Both the position numbers and the translations under genes were made by a program. This document shows positions 1 to 11,644 of a stretch of 64,000 nt of DNA, piece by piece. The stretch covers positions 3,107,501-3,171,500 of the forward strand of contig NZ_CP124576.1 of NCBI RefSeq assembly GCF_000281715.2. The letters are read 5' to 3'. Under the pieces are notes generated by a model. It was not told the DNA's origin. It ran no database searches and saw nothing but the letters and a program-made list of their open reading frames with translations. Source of the DNA: Sphingobium sp. AP49. Lineage in GTDB: Bacteria; Pseudomonadota; Alphaproteobacteria; Sphingomonadales; Sphingomonadaceae. How positions within the stretch are numbered: the first letter of the stretch is position 1; each line of letters begins with the position of its first letter.

Positions 1-84
1 GATCATCGTTCGATGATCCGCCGATCAAAACCGCCGGGCGGCATGGCCGGGGGACGAACCGTCCATCCCGATCCACCAACGACA

Positions 85-900
85 TCAGCCCTCGATCGCG
101 GGCAATCCGGCGCTGTCCAGCGCCCGCGTCAGATAGGCGGCAAAGGCCGGATCGCGCGCCGGCAGCCGGTGGCGCAGCCAGGCCAGCGCCACCAGCGCGC
201 GCCACGCGGCCAGCGCCTCGGCCTCCATCCGCGCGGCCTTGCGATAATGGCGGACATAATAGGCGGTGACGCCATCGCGGACCGCGCCTTCCCACCATCC
301 GCCCGCCTGCCCGGGGCCAAAGCGCATCAGCATCTCGCTGCGCACCACGTCGGCCGCCGGCGCCGCGCGCGCAGCCTTGGACCAGTCGATCACCGCCAGC
401 CCGTCCGGTGTCACGATCAGATTGGCGGGGTGCAGGTCGCCATGCGACAGAAGGTCGCCCTCGATCAACTGGTCCAGCCGGTCGATCGCCACCGCACGCA
501 ACCGTTCGCCCACCGGCGCCATCTCGATATCCTCGGTCAGGATCGCCTTGCGGCTGCGCAGCAGCGGCACGCTCTGGCCATGGATCTGCCGCTGCAGCCG
601 GGCCATCGCCCGCATCGCCCAGCCGACGCGATGGGGATGGCGCCAGATATAGTGGAGCAGGTTCGGTCCCTCGACCTCGCTATAGATAATGCCCTGCCGC
701 CCGGCGACCTCGCCCAGGCCCAGCGCGCGCGGGACCGGCAGCCCGGTCGCCTCGATCGCCTGCGCCATCGCATATTCGCGGGTGATGATGCTCTGGTCGA
801 CACCGTCATGGAACAGCTTGAGCACCCGGCCCGGCTCAAGCCGATACACCGCCGCACTCGCGCCCTCGGCGATGAAGGTGGAAGGATCGGGCAGGCTCAT
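85..900 (-). CDS. Aminoglycoside-phosphotransferase-type (APH) kinase family protein
   Basis: A 271-residue protein with the protein-kinase-like APH fold. The Brenner-type catalytic motif HGDLHPANL lies near residue 154 and the metal-binding motif VIDWSKA near residue 170. The N-terminal lobe has an ATP-site region (EGASAAVYRL, with the lysine of VLKLF). In this family the fold phosphorylates small hydroxyl substrates such as sugars, choline or antibiotics. Nothing here fixes the substrate, and a resistance function should not be assumed. It stands alone, convergent with nothing obvious, about 120 bp from the adhesin gene. Confidence 0.85.
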   Translation of the reverse strand: MSLPDPSTFIAEGASAAVYRLEPGRVLKLFHDGVDQSIITREYAMAQAIEATGLPVPRALGLGEVAGRQGIIYSEVEGPNLLHYIWRHPHRVGWAMRAMARLQRQIHGQSVPLLRSRKAILTEDIEMAPVGERLRAVAIDRLDQLIEGDLLSHGDLHPANLIVTPDGLAVIDWSKAARAAPAADVVRSEMLMRFGPGQAGGWWEGAVRDGVTAYYVRHYRKAARMEAEALAAWRALVALAWLRHRLPARDPAFAAYLTRALDSAGLPAIEG

Positions 901-1020
901 CCCGCCAGCCTCTGCCGCAGCCGCGCCGGATTGACCAGTGATTTTCAGGACGCGCCACCCCGATCATGACGGAAAGGCGCGCCCCGAACTTTCAGCCCCT
1001 GGCTCTACCAGCTGCCGAAT

Positions 1021-3465
1021 TTACCAGCCGAAGGTCATGCCGACCCGGCCGCCGGTCGAACCCTTGACGGTCGAACCGGCAAAGCCGCCGCTCATCCACA
1101 CGCGCTCGGTGACCTGGGCCACTGCCGCGCCGGAAAAGCCCTGCTGGCCGCGATAGGTCGACAGGTTGAACGACAGGGCGAAGGTCGAATCCGGCGGCAG
1201 CAGCGTGCCCCCCATCGCCATGGCAGCGGCGATGCCGGCATTGGCCGCGCGCAGTTGCTGCTTCATGCCGACGACTTCGGTCTCCAGCGTGCCGACCCGG
1301 CCGCCAAGACCCGACAATTCGCCGACATCCAGCGCCGCCGTTGCCAGATTGCCCGCCGCATCGGTCGTCACCAGGCTGACTGCGCCCGCCTGGGCGGCCC
1401 GGCTGGCCGACGATGTGATGCCGGCGGCGGTATAGGTCGAACTGGCCGAACCCAGCGCCACCTGGCCCTGCCGGACGGTGGTGACATTGGCGCCGATCGC
1501 GATGCTATCGGCAAAGACCGCCTGGGCGCCATTACCCAGCGCGACCGCGCTCGCGCCATTGGCCGTGCTGGCATTGCCCAGCGCGACTGCGCCGTCGCCG
1601 GTGGCCGTGTTGTTGGCGCCGATCGCGACGGCACCGGTACCGGTCGCGACATTGGGATCGCCGATCGCCACCGCGCCATTGCCGCTCGCGCGATTGGCAT
1701 AGCCGACCGACACGGCTGCGCCGTTGGTCGCCTGCGCGCCATTGCCGATGGCGACCGCGTTGGCGGCCGACGCGTTGGCAGCATTGCCCATCGCGATGGC
1801 ATTGGCACCACTTGCGGTCGGGGCAGCACCCGATCCGTTGGCCGCGACATAGGCGGTGCGGGCCGCTGCCGCATCAGCGCTCACCTTGGCATCATTGGCG
1901 GTCGCCAGCGCGCTGTTGGCGGTGCCGGCGATGCCATTGGCGACGTTCAGCGCCTCGGTCGCGCTGCTGCTGGCGGTGCCGATCTGCGCCAGCGCATTAT
2001 TGGCAATGTCGCGCGTCTCGTTGCCATAGGCGATCGCCGTATCCGCCTTCACGCCCGCCGCATCGGCAGACGCCTGCGCCGTCGCCGCATTGGCCAGCGC
2101 GCTGTCGGCGGTGGTCTGCGCGGTGGCCGCGTTGGCGAGCGCGCTGTCGGCCGTGCCTTGTGCCGCGGCCGCGTTGGCAAGCGCCGTGTTGGCGGTGCCT
2201 TGTGCCGTGGCCGCATTCGCCAGAGCGCTGTTGGCCGTCCCCTGCGCCGACGAGGCATCAGCCTTCGCGCTGTTGGCGGCATCCTGCGCCGTGGCCGCGT
2301 TGGCCAGCGCGGTGTCGGCCGTTGACTGGGCGGTCGCGGCATTTGTCATCGCCGTGTCGGCGGTGGACTGGGCCGTCGCCGCATTGGCCAAAGCCGTATT
2401 GGCTGTGCCATTCGCCGTCGCCGCATTCGCCAGCGCGGCGTCGGCGGTGGACTGGGCAGCCGCCGCATCGGCCTTGGCACCATCTGCCGTCGATTGCGCC
2501 GTCGCGGCATTGGCGAGCGCGGCATCCGCCGTGCCCTGGGCCGCAACGGCCAGGCCATTTGCAGCATTAGCATTGGTCCGTGCCATATTCGCTACATTCC
2601 GAACCTGGTCCAACTGGGCTAGATTCACCGCATCGGTTGCTTGGCTGCCCGCTGCGACATTGGTGATTTGCCTTTCGCTACCTGGCTGACCCACGGAAAT
2701 AGAATTGTCCCTGCTCGCGAAAGAGAGTGTGCCAAGCGCAATGCTGTTGGTACCTCTGGCAGAAGCCCCATTGCCAATTGCAATAGAGGACACTCCGGTG
2801 GCTTGGGTATCGACACCGATCGCGACACCCCGCAATCCGGCTTGACTATTCGCGCCTAGCGCAGTTCCGAAATTTTCCGCCGAGGACTCGTTACCAACTA
2901 CAACCGCGTAATTGGAGGAGACAGATTGCCCCAACTTCGTTCTGCCGACCACAACCGAAAACATTCCGCTAACGCTGGTCGCTTGGCCTATTCCGATCGA
3001 CCCGACACCAGACACGTTAGCGCGATCCCCAATGGAAACTGCTCCCGAATTGGCTAATGCGTTTCGCCCGATGGTAACGGCGCCTGCTTGCGCAATGGCT
3101 TCTGCTCCCACCGCTACCGCAAAATCCTTTGCATCGCTCTGCGCGCCAATCGCAGTGTTATAAGAGCCATCAGCATTGCTCTTCGCCCCGATCGCGGTTT
3201 GATGCGATGGTCCGCTGGATTGCCTACTCCCCGCGAAAGCTCCGCCACCGATTGCTGTGCTGAAATCGTCAAAGGCAACGGCAGCATCGCCGACTGCAGT
3301 TGCATATTCACCGCCCGCGGCAGAATTCTTTCCGCATTCGGTCGCGGTACTGAATGGCGCATTGCATTCCACCGTATCGTCGGCGCGCGCCACACCGGCC
3401 GTGGCGAGCGCGCACAGGCTGATCCCCGTCGCGACGCTGCGCGACAGGCCAAATTTCTTCCTCAT
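1021..3465 (-). CDS. Trimeric autotransporter adhesin (YadA-like)
   Basis: An 814-residue surface adhesin when started at the ATG behind an AGGAG ribosome site; an upstream in-frame ATG adds 19 residues ahead of the signal peptide and is less likely. It has a signal peptide (MRKKFGLSRSVATG... ending ARADD). A first YadA-like head of left-handed beta-roll repeats (AIG/SIG/VAVG motifs) covers about residues 35-260, followed by a neck near VNLAQL. Next comes an alanine-rich stalk with a 14-residue repeat and a second head segment (AIAMGN, AVAIGN repeats). The C-terminus is a four-strand membrane anchor ending in an aromatic residue (TFGW). Such proteins trimerise, insert in the outer membrane and mediate attachment or autoagglutination. 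Confidence 0.92.
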   Translation of the reverse strand: MRKKFGLSRSVATGISLCALATAGVARADDTVECNAPFSTATECGKNSAAGGEYATAVGDAAVAFDDFSTAIGGGAFAGSRQSSGPSHQTAIGAKSNADGSYNTAIGAQSDAKDFAVAVGAEAIAQAGAVTIGRNALANSGAVSIGDRANVSGVGSIGIGQATSVSGMFSVVVGRTKLGQSVSSNYAVVVGNESSAENFGTALGANSQAGLRGVAIGVDTQATGVSSIAIGNGASARGTNSIALGTLSFASRDNSISVGQPGSERQITNVAAGSQATDAVNLAQLDQVRNVANMARTNANAANGLAVAAQGTADAALANAATAQSTADGAKADAAAAQSTADAALANAATANGTANTALANAATAQSTADTAMTNAATAQSTADTALANAATAQDAANSAKADASSAQGTANSALANAATAQGTANTALANAAAAQGTADSALANAATAQTTADSALANAATAQASADAAGVKADTAIAYGNETRDIANNALAQIGTASSSATEALNVANGIAGTANSALATANDAKVSADAAAARTAYVAANGSGAAPTASGANAIAMGNAANASAANAVAIGNGAQATNGAAVSVGYANRASGNGAVAIGDPNVATGTGAVAIGANNTATGDGAVALGNASTANGASAVALGNGAQAVFADSIAIGANVTTVRQGQVALGSASSTYTAAGITSSASRAAQAGAVSLVTTDAAGNLATAALDVGELSGLGGRVGTLETEVVGMKQQLRAANAGIAAAMAMGGTLLPPDSTFALSFNLSTYRGQQGFSGAAVAQVTERVWMSGGFAGSTVKGSTGGRVGMTFGW
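2050..2555 (-). repeat. 42-bp tandem repeat encoding the adhesin stalk
   Basis: About twelve imperfect copies of a 42-bp unit encode a 14-residue repeat of the form TAQSTADTALANAA. Alanines recur at i, i+3/4 spacing, as in coiled coils. Copies differ mostly at third positions and at a few residues (AQG, AQT, ANG). Tandem units of this kind can expand or contract by slippage or recombination and so vary stalk length. Confidence 0.8.
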
Positions 3466-3681
3466 GAAAAAGACTACTCCTACAGACCAAAGGTGCAGTC
3501 GGAGGGGACGGCTCTCAAGCAATGCCCCGAATCATCCCCTCTTCCCCCACGAAGCGTGTCTTAATCGCGCCGAAGCGCTTCGCAAGTCATTGCAGGACGA
3601 CCGGAAATCGCGCCCGCTGGCATCTTCCCCAGCCGGTTCCTATCTTCCGTAGCGTCACGGCCGGCACCCCTTGCCCCCACG

Positions 3682-3696
3682 GAACAAATCTGGAAC
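3682..3696 (-). promoter_or_regulatory. LexA (SOS) box upstream of uvrA
   Basis: The top strand reads GAAC-N7-GAAC, which is GTTC-N7-GTTC on the other strand. This is the direct-repeat LexA operator described for alphaproteobacteria. It ends 9 bp before the uvrA start codon, so bound LexA would block initiation. uvrA is a standard SOS gene. Confidence 0.85.
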
Positions 3697-3705
3697 AACG
3701 CCCCC

Positions 3706-6633
<2,928 letters not shown>

Positions 6634-6656
6634 ATTAATCTGGGGGTAAGCACCGC

Positions 6657-7496
6657 ATGTTCAACATTCACATCTTACGAGTTAAATGTGAAGGCTTACC
6701 CCAAGGAGATTTCCTTCGAGAGGCATCTAATCCTGTCGATGTAATTATCAAATCTTTCCAGTCCAAACCTACTGCAGACGTGGGACGTGGATCTGAATGG
6801 CACATAGGGAATGTGGAAGTCTTAAATGAGGGCGTCATCGGCTTTGCCATGGGCCGAACCCAAGCGGTTAAATCGCCACAATTTGATGAAATAACACATG
6901 ACTTTCTTGAAGAAGAGGCCATGAGAGCGCCGTTTACGATTGGTGTATTCGATCCAAAAACTCAAACTTGCGGCATCATGCGAAAAAATGGCGTCTCGCA
7001 GAGCTCGAGCGAAATTGCTAGAAAACTTGAAAAATTACTAAATTCAGCTCCATTTGCAAAAGAATCAAATTACATCATCGTGGCAGAACCCATCCCAGAC
7101 CCCGTTAATTTCATTCAAGCTATCATCAGCGCGCAGGCAGTAACGCGCTTCAGTTTTACGGTCAGCCCCCCAAACCCTCACGACGTAGACCGCCTCATTC
7201 AAGGTCCAGCCAAAGAGTTTACTAAGGAAGCTGGCGGAGAGCAGACAAAGATTGAGGTCGAAGGACCGGACTTGAATAGAGAGTTACTCCAGGATGTGAC
7301 CAAGGCCGTCGCCGCTGATGGGCAGAAGGCCGCCGCGGACATCAAGCCGACAGAAGGAGGGCCTTCACGACGGGTACACCTATCAGGCAACCCCGTTGTT
7401 GAAAGAGTTACATCGGAACCTAGCCAATCTATATTTGAAAGTATGGTAGCCGCAACGCGCCGCGCCTACGCGCGCGTTCGGGGCACCGCGGTGTGA
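6657..7496 (+). CDS. Unknown protein, first gene of an AT-richer two-gene island
   Basis: A 279-residue soluble protein that I do not recognise. No signal peptide or membrane segment is visible. The middle is mixed alpha/beta (about 60-190). A charged tail includes EVEGPDLNRELLQDVTK and a Gly/Ser/Arg-rich stretch. Base composition and codon use (AAA, ATT, TTA-type codons) differ clearly from the GC-rich neighbours, which indicates horizontal acquisition. The next gene starts one base after its stop, so the pair is probably co-translated and works together. It begins 23 bp after uvrA. Confidence 0.75.
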   Translation: MFNIHILRVKCEGLPQGDFLREASNPVDVIIKSFQSKPTADVGRGSEWHIGNVEVLNEGVIGFAMGRTQAVKSPQFDEITHDFLEEEAMRAPFTIGVFDPKTQTCGIMRKNGVSQSSSEIARKLEKLLNSAPFAKESNYIIVAEPIPDPVNFIQAIISAQAVTRFSFTVSPPNPHDVDRLIQGPAKEFTKEAGGEQTKIEVEGPDLNRELLQDVTKAVAADGQKAAADIKPTEGGPSRRVHLSGNPVVERVTSEPSQSIFESMVAATRRAYARVRGTAV

Positions 7497-7497
7497 C

Positions 7498-8004
7498 ATG
7501 ACGAATTTCTGGAAATGGGTTTTCAAAGGCGTAGAAAGCGCGCCGCCGGGCTACAAGAGCATCGTCAATGCGTATCTTTTTTTTCATGTGCTAATTGCAC
7601 TTATTGCTCAAACACTGATCAAATCCGATCCATTCACTTTTGCGGGAAAAGCTCTTTTCCCAGCCGCATCAATATTAATCGGCATGTCGATGGCTTGGAC
7701 GACAAGGGCATCCACGATTCTTCAAAGTAAGGAATTGCGTTCAGCGCTATTTAGCGCAGACAGGCCGGCGGAAGATTACGTATATGGATTTCAGTTAGCC
7801 ATTTTGATTATTATAATCATGGTTACCTATGTTTCCGTAATGGCGGGAGGCGGATTCAATTTAATCGTTTTTGGAAATCCCATAGACCAATACGCGTCCG
7901 GCTTTTGGATGTATCTACTCCTAAGCATTTCTTTGAGAGAATGCTGGGGCGTAATAAATTTCACAAACATGTTAAGCATGTTGGAATATTATCGACAAAA
8001 ATGA
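7498..8004 (+). CDS. Four-helix membrane protein, second gene of the island
   Basis: A 168-residue inner-membrane protein with four likely transmembrane segments, near residues 24-43, 48-69, 93-117 and 133-158. The third is strikingly isoleucine-rich (LAILIIIIMVTYV). It is AT-rich like its partner, from which it is separated by a single base. No enzyme motif was seen. A soluble protein plus a small multi-helix membrane protein is an arrangement found in several anti-phage and stress modules, but that is inference only and no family was recognised. Confidence 0.75.
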   Translation: MTNFWKWVFKGVESAPPGYKSIVNAYLFFHVLIALIAQTLIKSDPFTFAGKALFPAASILIGMSMAWTTRASTILQSKELRSALFSADRPAEDYVYGFQLAILIIIIMVTYVSVMAGGGFNLIVFGNPIDQYASGFWMYLLLSISLRECWGVINFTNMLSMLEYYRQK

Positions 8005-8199
8005 CATATTACGACAATTTATTCAGAGCGACCTCATGAATAGACCGGCCCACCGTCAGTCAGCACGAACCTCAGCAGAACAAAAATCCGGCATTCAGCC
8101 CCTCGTTAACGAAGCCAAAGCTTATCCATTTTGGATCTAACACCGCAGCAGTCGCACCGTGATATAGCAATGTGGCTGCACCTCCGTTATGATTGCTCC

Positions 8200-8370
8200 A
8201 TGACCAAGCTCACCCCCATCGAGTCCGAGTTCGCGACGACCGAGGATGCGGAAGCCCATGACGCATGGGTCCGAGCCAAGGTGGAACGTGCCCTCGCCTC
8301 CACCAAGCCGCGCATCCCGCATGACGCAGTCATGGCCAAGGCGCAGGCCGTTCTCGACAAATATAAATGA
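8200..8370 (+). CDS. Antitoxin (stability-determinant type) of a ParE/RelE module
   Basis: A 56-residue, strongly charged, helical protein (MTKLTPIESEFATTEDAEAH...). Its TEDAEAHDAWVRAKVERAL stretch is typical of short antitoxins that sit before RelE/ParE toxins. A 23-residue upstream extension in the same frame is possible but lacks conservation-like sequence. Its stop overlaps the toxin start (ATGA), which couples translation. The antitoxin would bind and neutralise the toxin and usually represses its own promoter. Confidence 0.8.
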   Translation: MTKLTPIESEFATTEDAEAHDAWVRAKVERALASTKPRIPHDAVMAKAQAVLDKYK

Positions 8371-8645
8371 CCCTGCCGGTCGTCTGGGATGACGAGGCAG
8401 AAACGGCCCTCCTGACCATCCTCGACTATATCGGCCCGCGCAACAAACTGGCAGCCGATCGCCTTTATGCCGCCATCCGGCACACTGCTGACAATCTGCC
8501 CAACCACCCTTATGCACATCGCCCCGGCCGCACGCCCGGCACGCGCGAAGCCGTGGTTCACCCCAATTATATCCTCATCTACCGCGTCGCGATCGAGGCG
8601 ATCGAGATATTGACGCTCGTCCACGCGCGCCAGCAATATCCCTGA
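8367..8645 (+). CDS. RelE/ParE family toxin
   Basis: A 92-residue protein with the RelE/ParE pattern. A helical N-terminus (VVWDDEAETALLTILDYI) is followed by the conserved beta-sheet part (NHPYAHRPGRTPGTREAVV, then YILIYRV) and a C-terminal strand EILTLVHARQQYP. Family members inhibit gyrase (ParE) or cleave mRNA on the ribosome (RelE); the sequence alone does not settle which. It overlaps the antitoxin by 4 bp. The position next to an AT-rich island fits a mobile stabilisation module. Confidence 0.9.
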   Translation: MTLPVVWDDEAETALLTILDYIGPRNKLAADRLYAAIRHTADNLPNHPYAHRPGRTPGTREAVVHPNYILIYRVAIEAIEILTLVHARQQYP

Positions 8646-8933
8646 TCTCCACGGCAACCGCTACGCAGGAATTGGTCTCCAGTGCGTCCAGACGGAGCCG
8701 GAGTCGAAGACGACCGTAGGGCAAAAGTGGGATCTTGCGAGTAACTCGAACCGAGACGCGGGTCTGGGTTCGACGCAGCGCACTTCAAGTACGTGAGCAC
8801 CGGAACGCAGAAAGGCGCGCTTTGCAGGCCCGGATGGGCGCGCTGGTGGCCAATTCCTATTCCGCTGTCCTACACCCCGCCTTTCTGCCTACCCTTCCGG
8901 CAACGCACCCTCTTTCCCTGAAAGGGCCTTGCC
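8646..8933. other. Intergenic stretch without a supported gene
   Basis: 288 bp between the toxin and the next gene. An open frame runs through its right part in another frame, but it is arginine-rich, has no ribosome site and reads into the out-of-frame next gene. The last bases (GAAAGGG before ATG) are the ribosome site of the following gene. No tRNA fold or terminator was found. Confidence 0.4.
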
Positions 8934-10097
8934 ATGTCCTGCGCATTTCCGCCGATCACGCCGCCCCTGCCGGACACTATACCCACGCCCGATCCGCAGC
9001 GGCGGGTCGATGGCTGGAGCCCGGCGCGCCAGCGGCGCTTCCTGGAGATACTCGCCGCCACCGGCGTCATCATGCTCGCCTGCGAAGGGGTGCGCATCAC
9101 CGCGCGCTCGGCCTATACCTTGCGCATCCGCCATGACGGCGCCGCCTTTCGCCTCGGCTGGGACGCCGCGATCCTGATCGCCCGCGCCCGCCTTGCCGAC
9201 GATCTACTGTCGCGCGCGATCATGGGCAGCGAGGAGACCATCCGCAAGGATCCCGACAATTACGAGGTCCGCCGCCACCGCCATGACAATCGCCTCGCCA
9301 TGTCGATGCTCGCGCGGCTCGACCGCATGGCCGACAGCCCGCCCGAAGGGTCGGACGCCGCGCTCGCCCGCGTCGTCGCCCAGGATTTCACCGCCTATCT
9401 CGACCTGATCTGCCCGGCCGAGGAGGCCGACAAGGAGTCCGAACTGATCGGCCTGCCGCGCACCGGCATGGAACATATGGCCCGCCAGATGGCGGACGCC
9501 CACCTGCTCAACGGCGACCAGCCCGCGACGCCCGAACCCGTCGAACCGGAGGCAGCAACCGCCCTCGCCCCCGCCGCCTCGGTCGCGCTGTTCATCGCCG
9601 CCCGGCTGGCGCTCCAGCCCGGTGCCAAGCGCCCGCCTGTGCAGCCCGGAATCTCGCCCTTTTCTCACCAGAATGAACGGTGTGAACTTCGCCCCCATAT
9701 CCACCGCGCCGACCTGCCGCCGGAGGAGGCCGCGACCCGGTTGCGCGGCGTCTGGTGGGATGAGGATCGCGAGGAATTGCGCACCGATTATCCCGCCCCG
9801 CCCGGCTTCACCGGCGACCAGAGCGAGGATTATTACGATATCGACAATTATCACCGCGCCCTGACGCCCGCCGAGGAGGCCGCCTATGCGGCCGAGCTGG
9901 AAGCGGAGGCCCGCCCCTATGAAGAGGCCGCCACCCGCGCCCGCGACGCCCGTTTCGGCTTCGCGCCGGGCAGCGAAGAGGAAATCGCCATCCTCGAATC
10001 CGCCGGCCTGATCGGGGAAGAGGAGGATGAAGACGAGGATGAAGAGGAGGCGGACGAGGCCGAGGCAATGGCCGAACTCGTACCCGCGCCGGCCTGA
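8934..10097 (+). CDS. Sphingomonad-type protein with N-terminal helix-turn-helix-like region
   Basis: 387 residues. The N-terminal 110 (DGWSPARQRRFLEILAATG, then ITARSAYTLRIRHDGAAF) resembles a recurring alphaproteobacterial family in which this part looks like a DNA-binding helix-turn-helix, followed by a helical segment (RLADDLLSRAIMGSEE). The middle and C-terminal parts are low-complexity and acidic, ending in a long Glu/Asp run near residues 355-375. The start ATG has a GAAAGGG ribosome site. Function is unknown; a regulatory role is inferred from the N-terminus only. Confidence 0.8.
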   Translation: MSCAFPPITPPLPDTIPTPDPQRRVDGWSPARQRRFLEILAATGVIMLACEGVRITARSAYTLRIRHDGAAFRLGWDAAILIARARLADDLLSRAIMGSEETIRKDPDNYEVRRHRHDNRLAMSMLARLDRMADSPPEGSDAALARVVAQDFTAYLDLICPAEEADKESELIGLPRTGMEHMARQMADAHLLNGDQPATPEPVEPEAATALAPAASVALFIAARLALQPGAKRPPVQPGISPFSHQNERCELRPHIHRADLPPEEAATRLRGVWWDEDREELRTDYPAPPGFTGDQSEDYYDIDNYHRALTPAEEAAYAAELEAEARPYEEAATRARDARFGFAPGSEEEIAILESAGLIGEEEDEDEDEEEADEAEAMAELVPAPA

Positions 10098-10265
10098 TCC
10101 TGGCGGCATGATTTGCTATTGCGGCCGATCTGCCCTATAGGGGTCGGGCTATAGTCGCAAATCGACGGTCTTCGGCGCTTTGCGGCACCTATCTCCTTCT
10201 TTCCCTGCCCCTCTAGCCCCCGGCGGGTCCACACGGGGTCTGCCGCACAGAAAGAAGGAAATATC

Positions 10266-10481
10266 ATGAGCAGCATCACTGGCGTCGTCAAGTTCTTCAA
10301 CGCCGACAAGGGCTATGGCTTCATCGCCCCCGACAATGGCGGTCAGGACGCGTTCGTCCACATCAGCGCCGTCGAGCGTGCCGGCCTCGCCACCCTGCGC
10401 GAGAAGGACCGCGTGTCCTATGACCTGGAGCAGGACAAGCGCGGCAAGATGGCCGCGGTGAACATCGCCCACGCCGAATAA
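10266..10481 (+). CDS. cspA: Cold-shock domain protein
   Basis: A 71-residue single cold-shock domain with both RNA-binding motifs: RNP1 (KGYGFIAPD) near residue 16 and RNP2 (DAFVHISAV) near residue 31. Such proteins bind single-stranded RNA or DNA and melt secondary structure. It has a strong GAAGGAAATATC ribosome site and a leader of roughly 160 bp free of genes, as is usual for csp genes whose leaders control translation. Paralogues are common, so the symbol denotes family rather than strict orthology. Confidence 0.95.
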   Translation: MSSITGVVKFFNADKGYGFIAPDNGGQDAFVHISAVERAGLATLREKDRVSYDLEQDKRGKMAAVNIAHAE

Positions 10482-10578
10482 TCGGCCGGCCGGGGATCGG
10501 TCGAATGATCGACCGGTCCGGATCGGGCGCCGCCCTGGCGTGGCGCCCGGCCCGCTTCCTTGTCCAAAGGAGTTTTTG

Positions 10579-10782
10579 ATGGCCAATCCCGATTATCGTG
10601 CCCTTGCGGCACAGGCCCATGCAGATGCCGGGGCAACCAGCCTCGCCAATGTCCGCGACCGCTGCCTGCGGGCGGAAGCCGCCTGGCTCGAAATGGCCCG
10701 GCGCCAGGAAATGACCGACAAGGCCCGCGCCCGCCGCGATGCGGAAACCGCCGCTGCCGCCGCCGAGCGCCTGCTTTCCTAG
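10579..10782 (+). CDS. Small helical protein of unknown function
   Basis: A 67-residue, alanine-rich, entirely helical-looking protein (MANPDYRALAAQAHADAGAT...). The ATG was chosen because AAAGGAG sits 7 bp upstream; a longer in-frame reading lacks one. It resembles short sphingomonad proteins near cold-shock genes. It ends overlapping the convergent membrane-protein gene by 4 bp. No function can be assigned. Confidence 0.75.
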   Translation: MANPDYRALAAQAHADAGATSLANVRDRCLRAEAAWLEMARRQEMTDKARARRDAETAAAAAERLLS

Positions 10783-11414
10783 ACCTGATCCAGATAGATG
10801 CTGGCTGACGGCAGCAACAGCACCAGCACCAGCAGCATGACGATGTTCCAGCGCCGCGACCGGATGACCAGCAGCGCGCCGAGCAGCAGGAACAGGCTCA
10901 GCAGCGCCAGCCCCATGATCGTCTCGGCCATGGCGCTCATCGCCGGTTCCGCCGCCGCAGCCGCCCCTATTGCCAGCGTATCTGCCGCCGCTGTATCCTC
11001 CGCCGTCGCGCCCAGCACGATCTGGCCGATGATGCTGCCGACATTGGCCGCCAGCAGCCCGCCGATCACCATCCTTTTGTGCCGGTCGTACCAGTCGTCG
11101 AAATCGGGCCATTGTTCCGGATCATCGGGAAAGATCAATGTCGCGGCCAGATAATAGACGCCCACGATCGCCAGCACCGCGACCAAGGTCAGATAATCGG
11201 CCCCCATCGCGTCCCGTTCCTCGAACGCGGTCAGCCAGAAACTGGTGAGGTCGAGCAGCACGAACAGGCCCAGCAGCGGCGTCAGCCAGCCGATCCGCAC
11301 CGGCTTTGCAGCCCGCTTGAGCTTGAGCGCCCGGGAGAAACCGCCCAGCACTTCGGTGATGGCCAGGCCCAGCAGCAACCCGAATGCCGCGAACACCAGA
11401 TCGAAACCGCTCAT
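10779..11414 (-). CDS. Polytopic membrane protein of unknown function
   Basis: About 211 residues with five or six hydrophobic helices (first: FDLVFAAFGLLLGLAITEVLGG; last: WNIVMLLVLVLLL). A short cytoplasmic-looking acidic segment (FPDDPEQWPDFDDWYDRHKR) lies in the middle. The ATG with GGGGGAAGCA upstream is preferred over an ATG 18 bp earlier. It is a stand-alone gene convergent with its neighbour. Confidence 0.85.
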   Translation of the reverse strand: MSGFDLVFAAFGLLLGLAITEVLGGFSRALKLKRAAKPVRIGWLTPLLGLFVLLDLTSFWLTAFEERDAMGADYLTLVAVLAIVGVYYLAATLIFPDDPEQWPDFDDWYDRHKRMVIGGLLAANVGSIIGQIVLGATAEDTAAADTLAIGAAAAAEPAMSAMAETIMGLALLSLFLLLGALLVIRSRRWNIVMLLVLVLLLPSASIYLDQV

Positions 11415-11644
11415 TGCTTCCCCCTTCCGCATCCTGCCGCCCCGGGCATCGACCTCATCGTGCGAGCGTTATCCCGTCCAGACCCGTCGCTCGGCCTGCC
11501 CTGCGCCGCCTGCATCCTGCCGTACCGCTACGGCATTGCTGGATTTTGCCATAGCGTTTCGGATTGAAATTCGGATCGGGTAACGCTACCGCTTGGCATC
11601 TATCTCTCACACAATAAACCGGGGAGATAGCCGGGGTCGCGCCA

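Noticed and set aside
1255..2325. 356-codon frame antisense to the adhesin stalk and second head
   Set aside because: Produced by the repeated GC-rich adhesin sequence; the minus-strand adhesin has signal peptide, heads and anchor.
8735..9136. 133-codon frame before and across the start of the gene at 8934
   Set aside because: Arg-rich, no ribosome site, and it overlaps the next gene out of frame; kept only as an intergenic remark.
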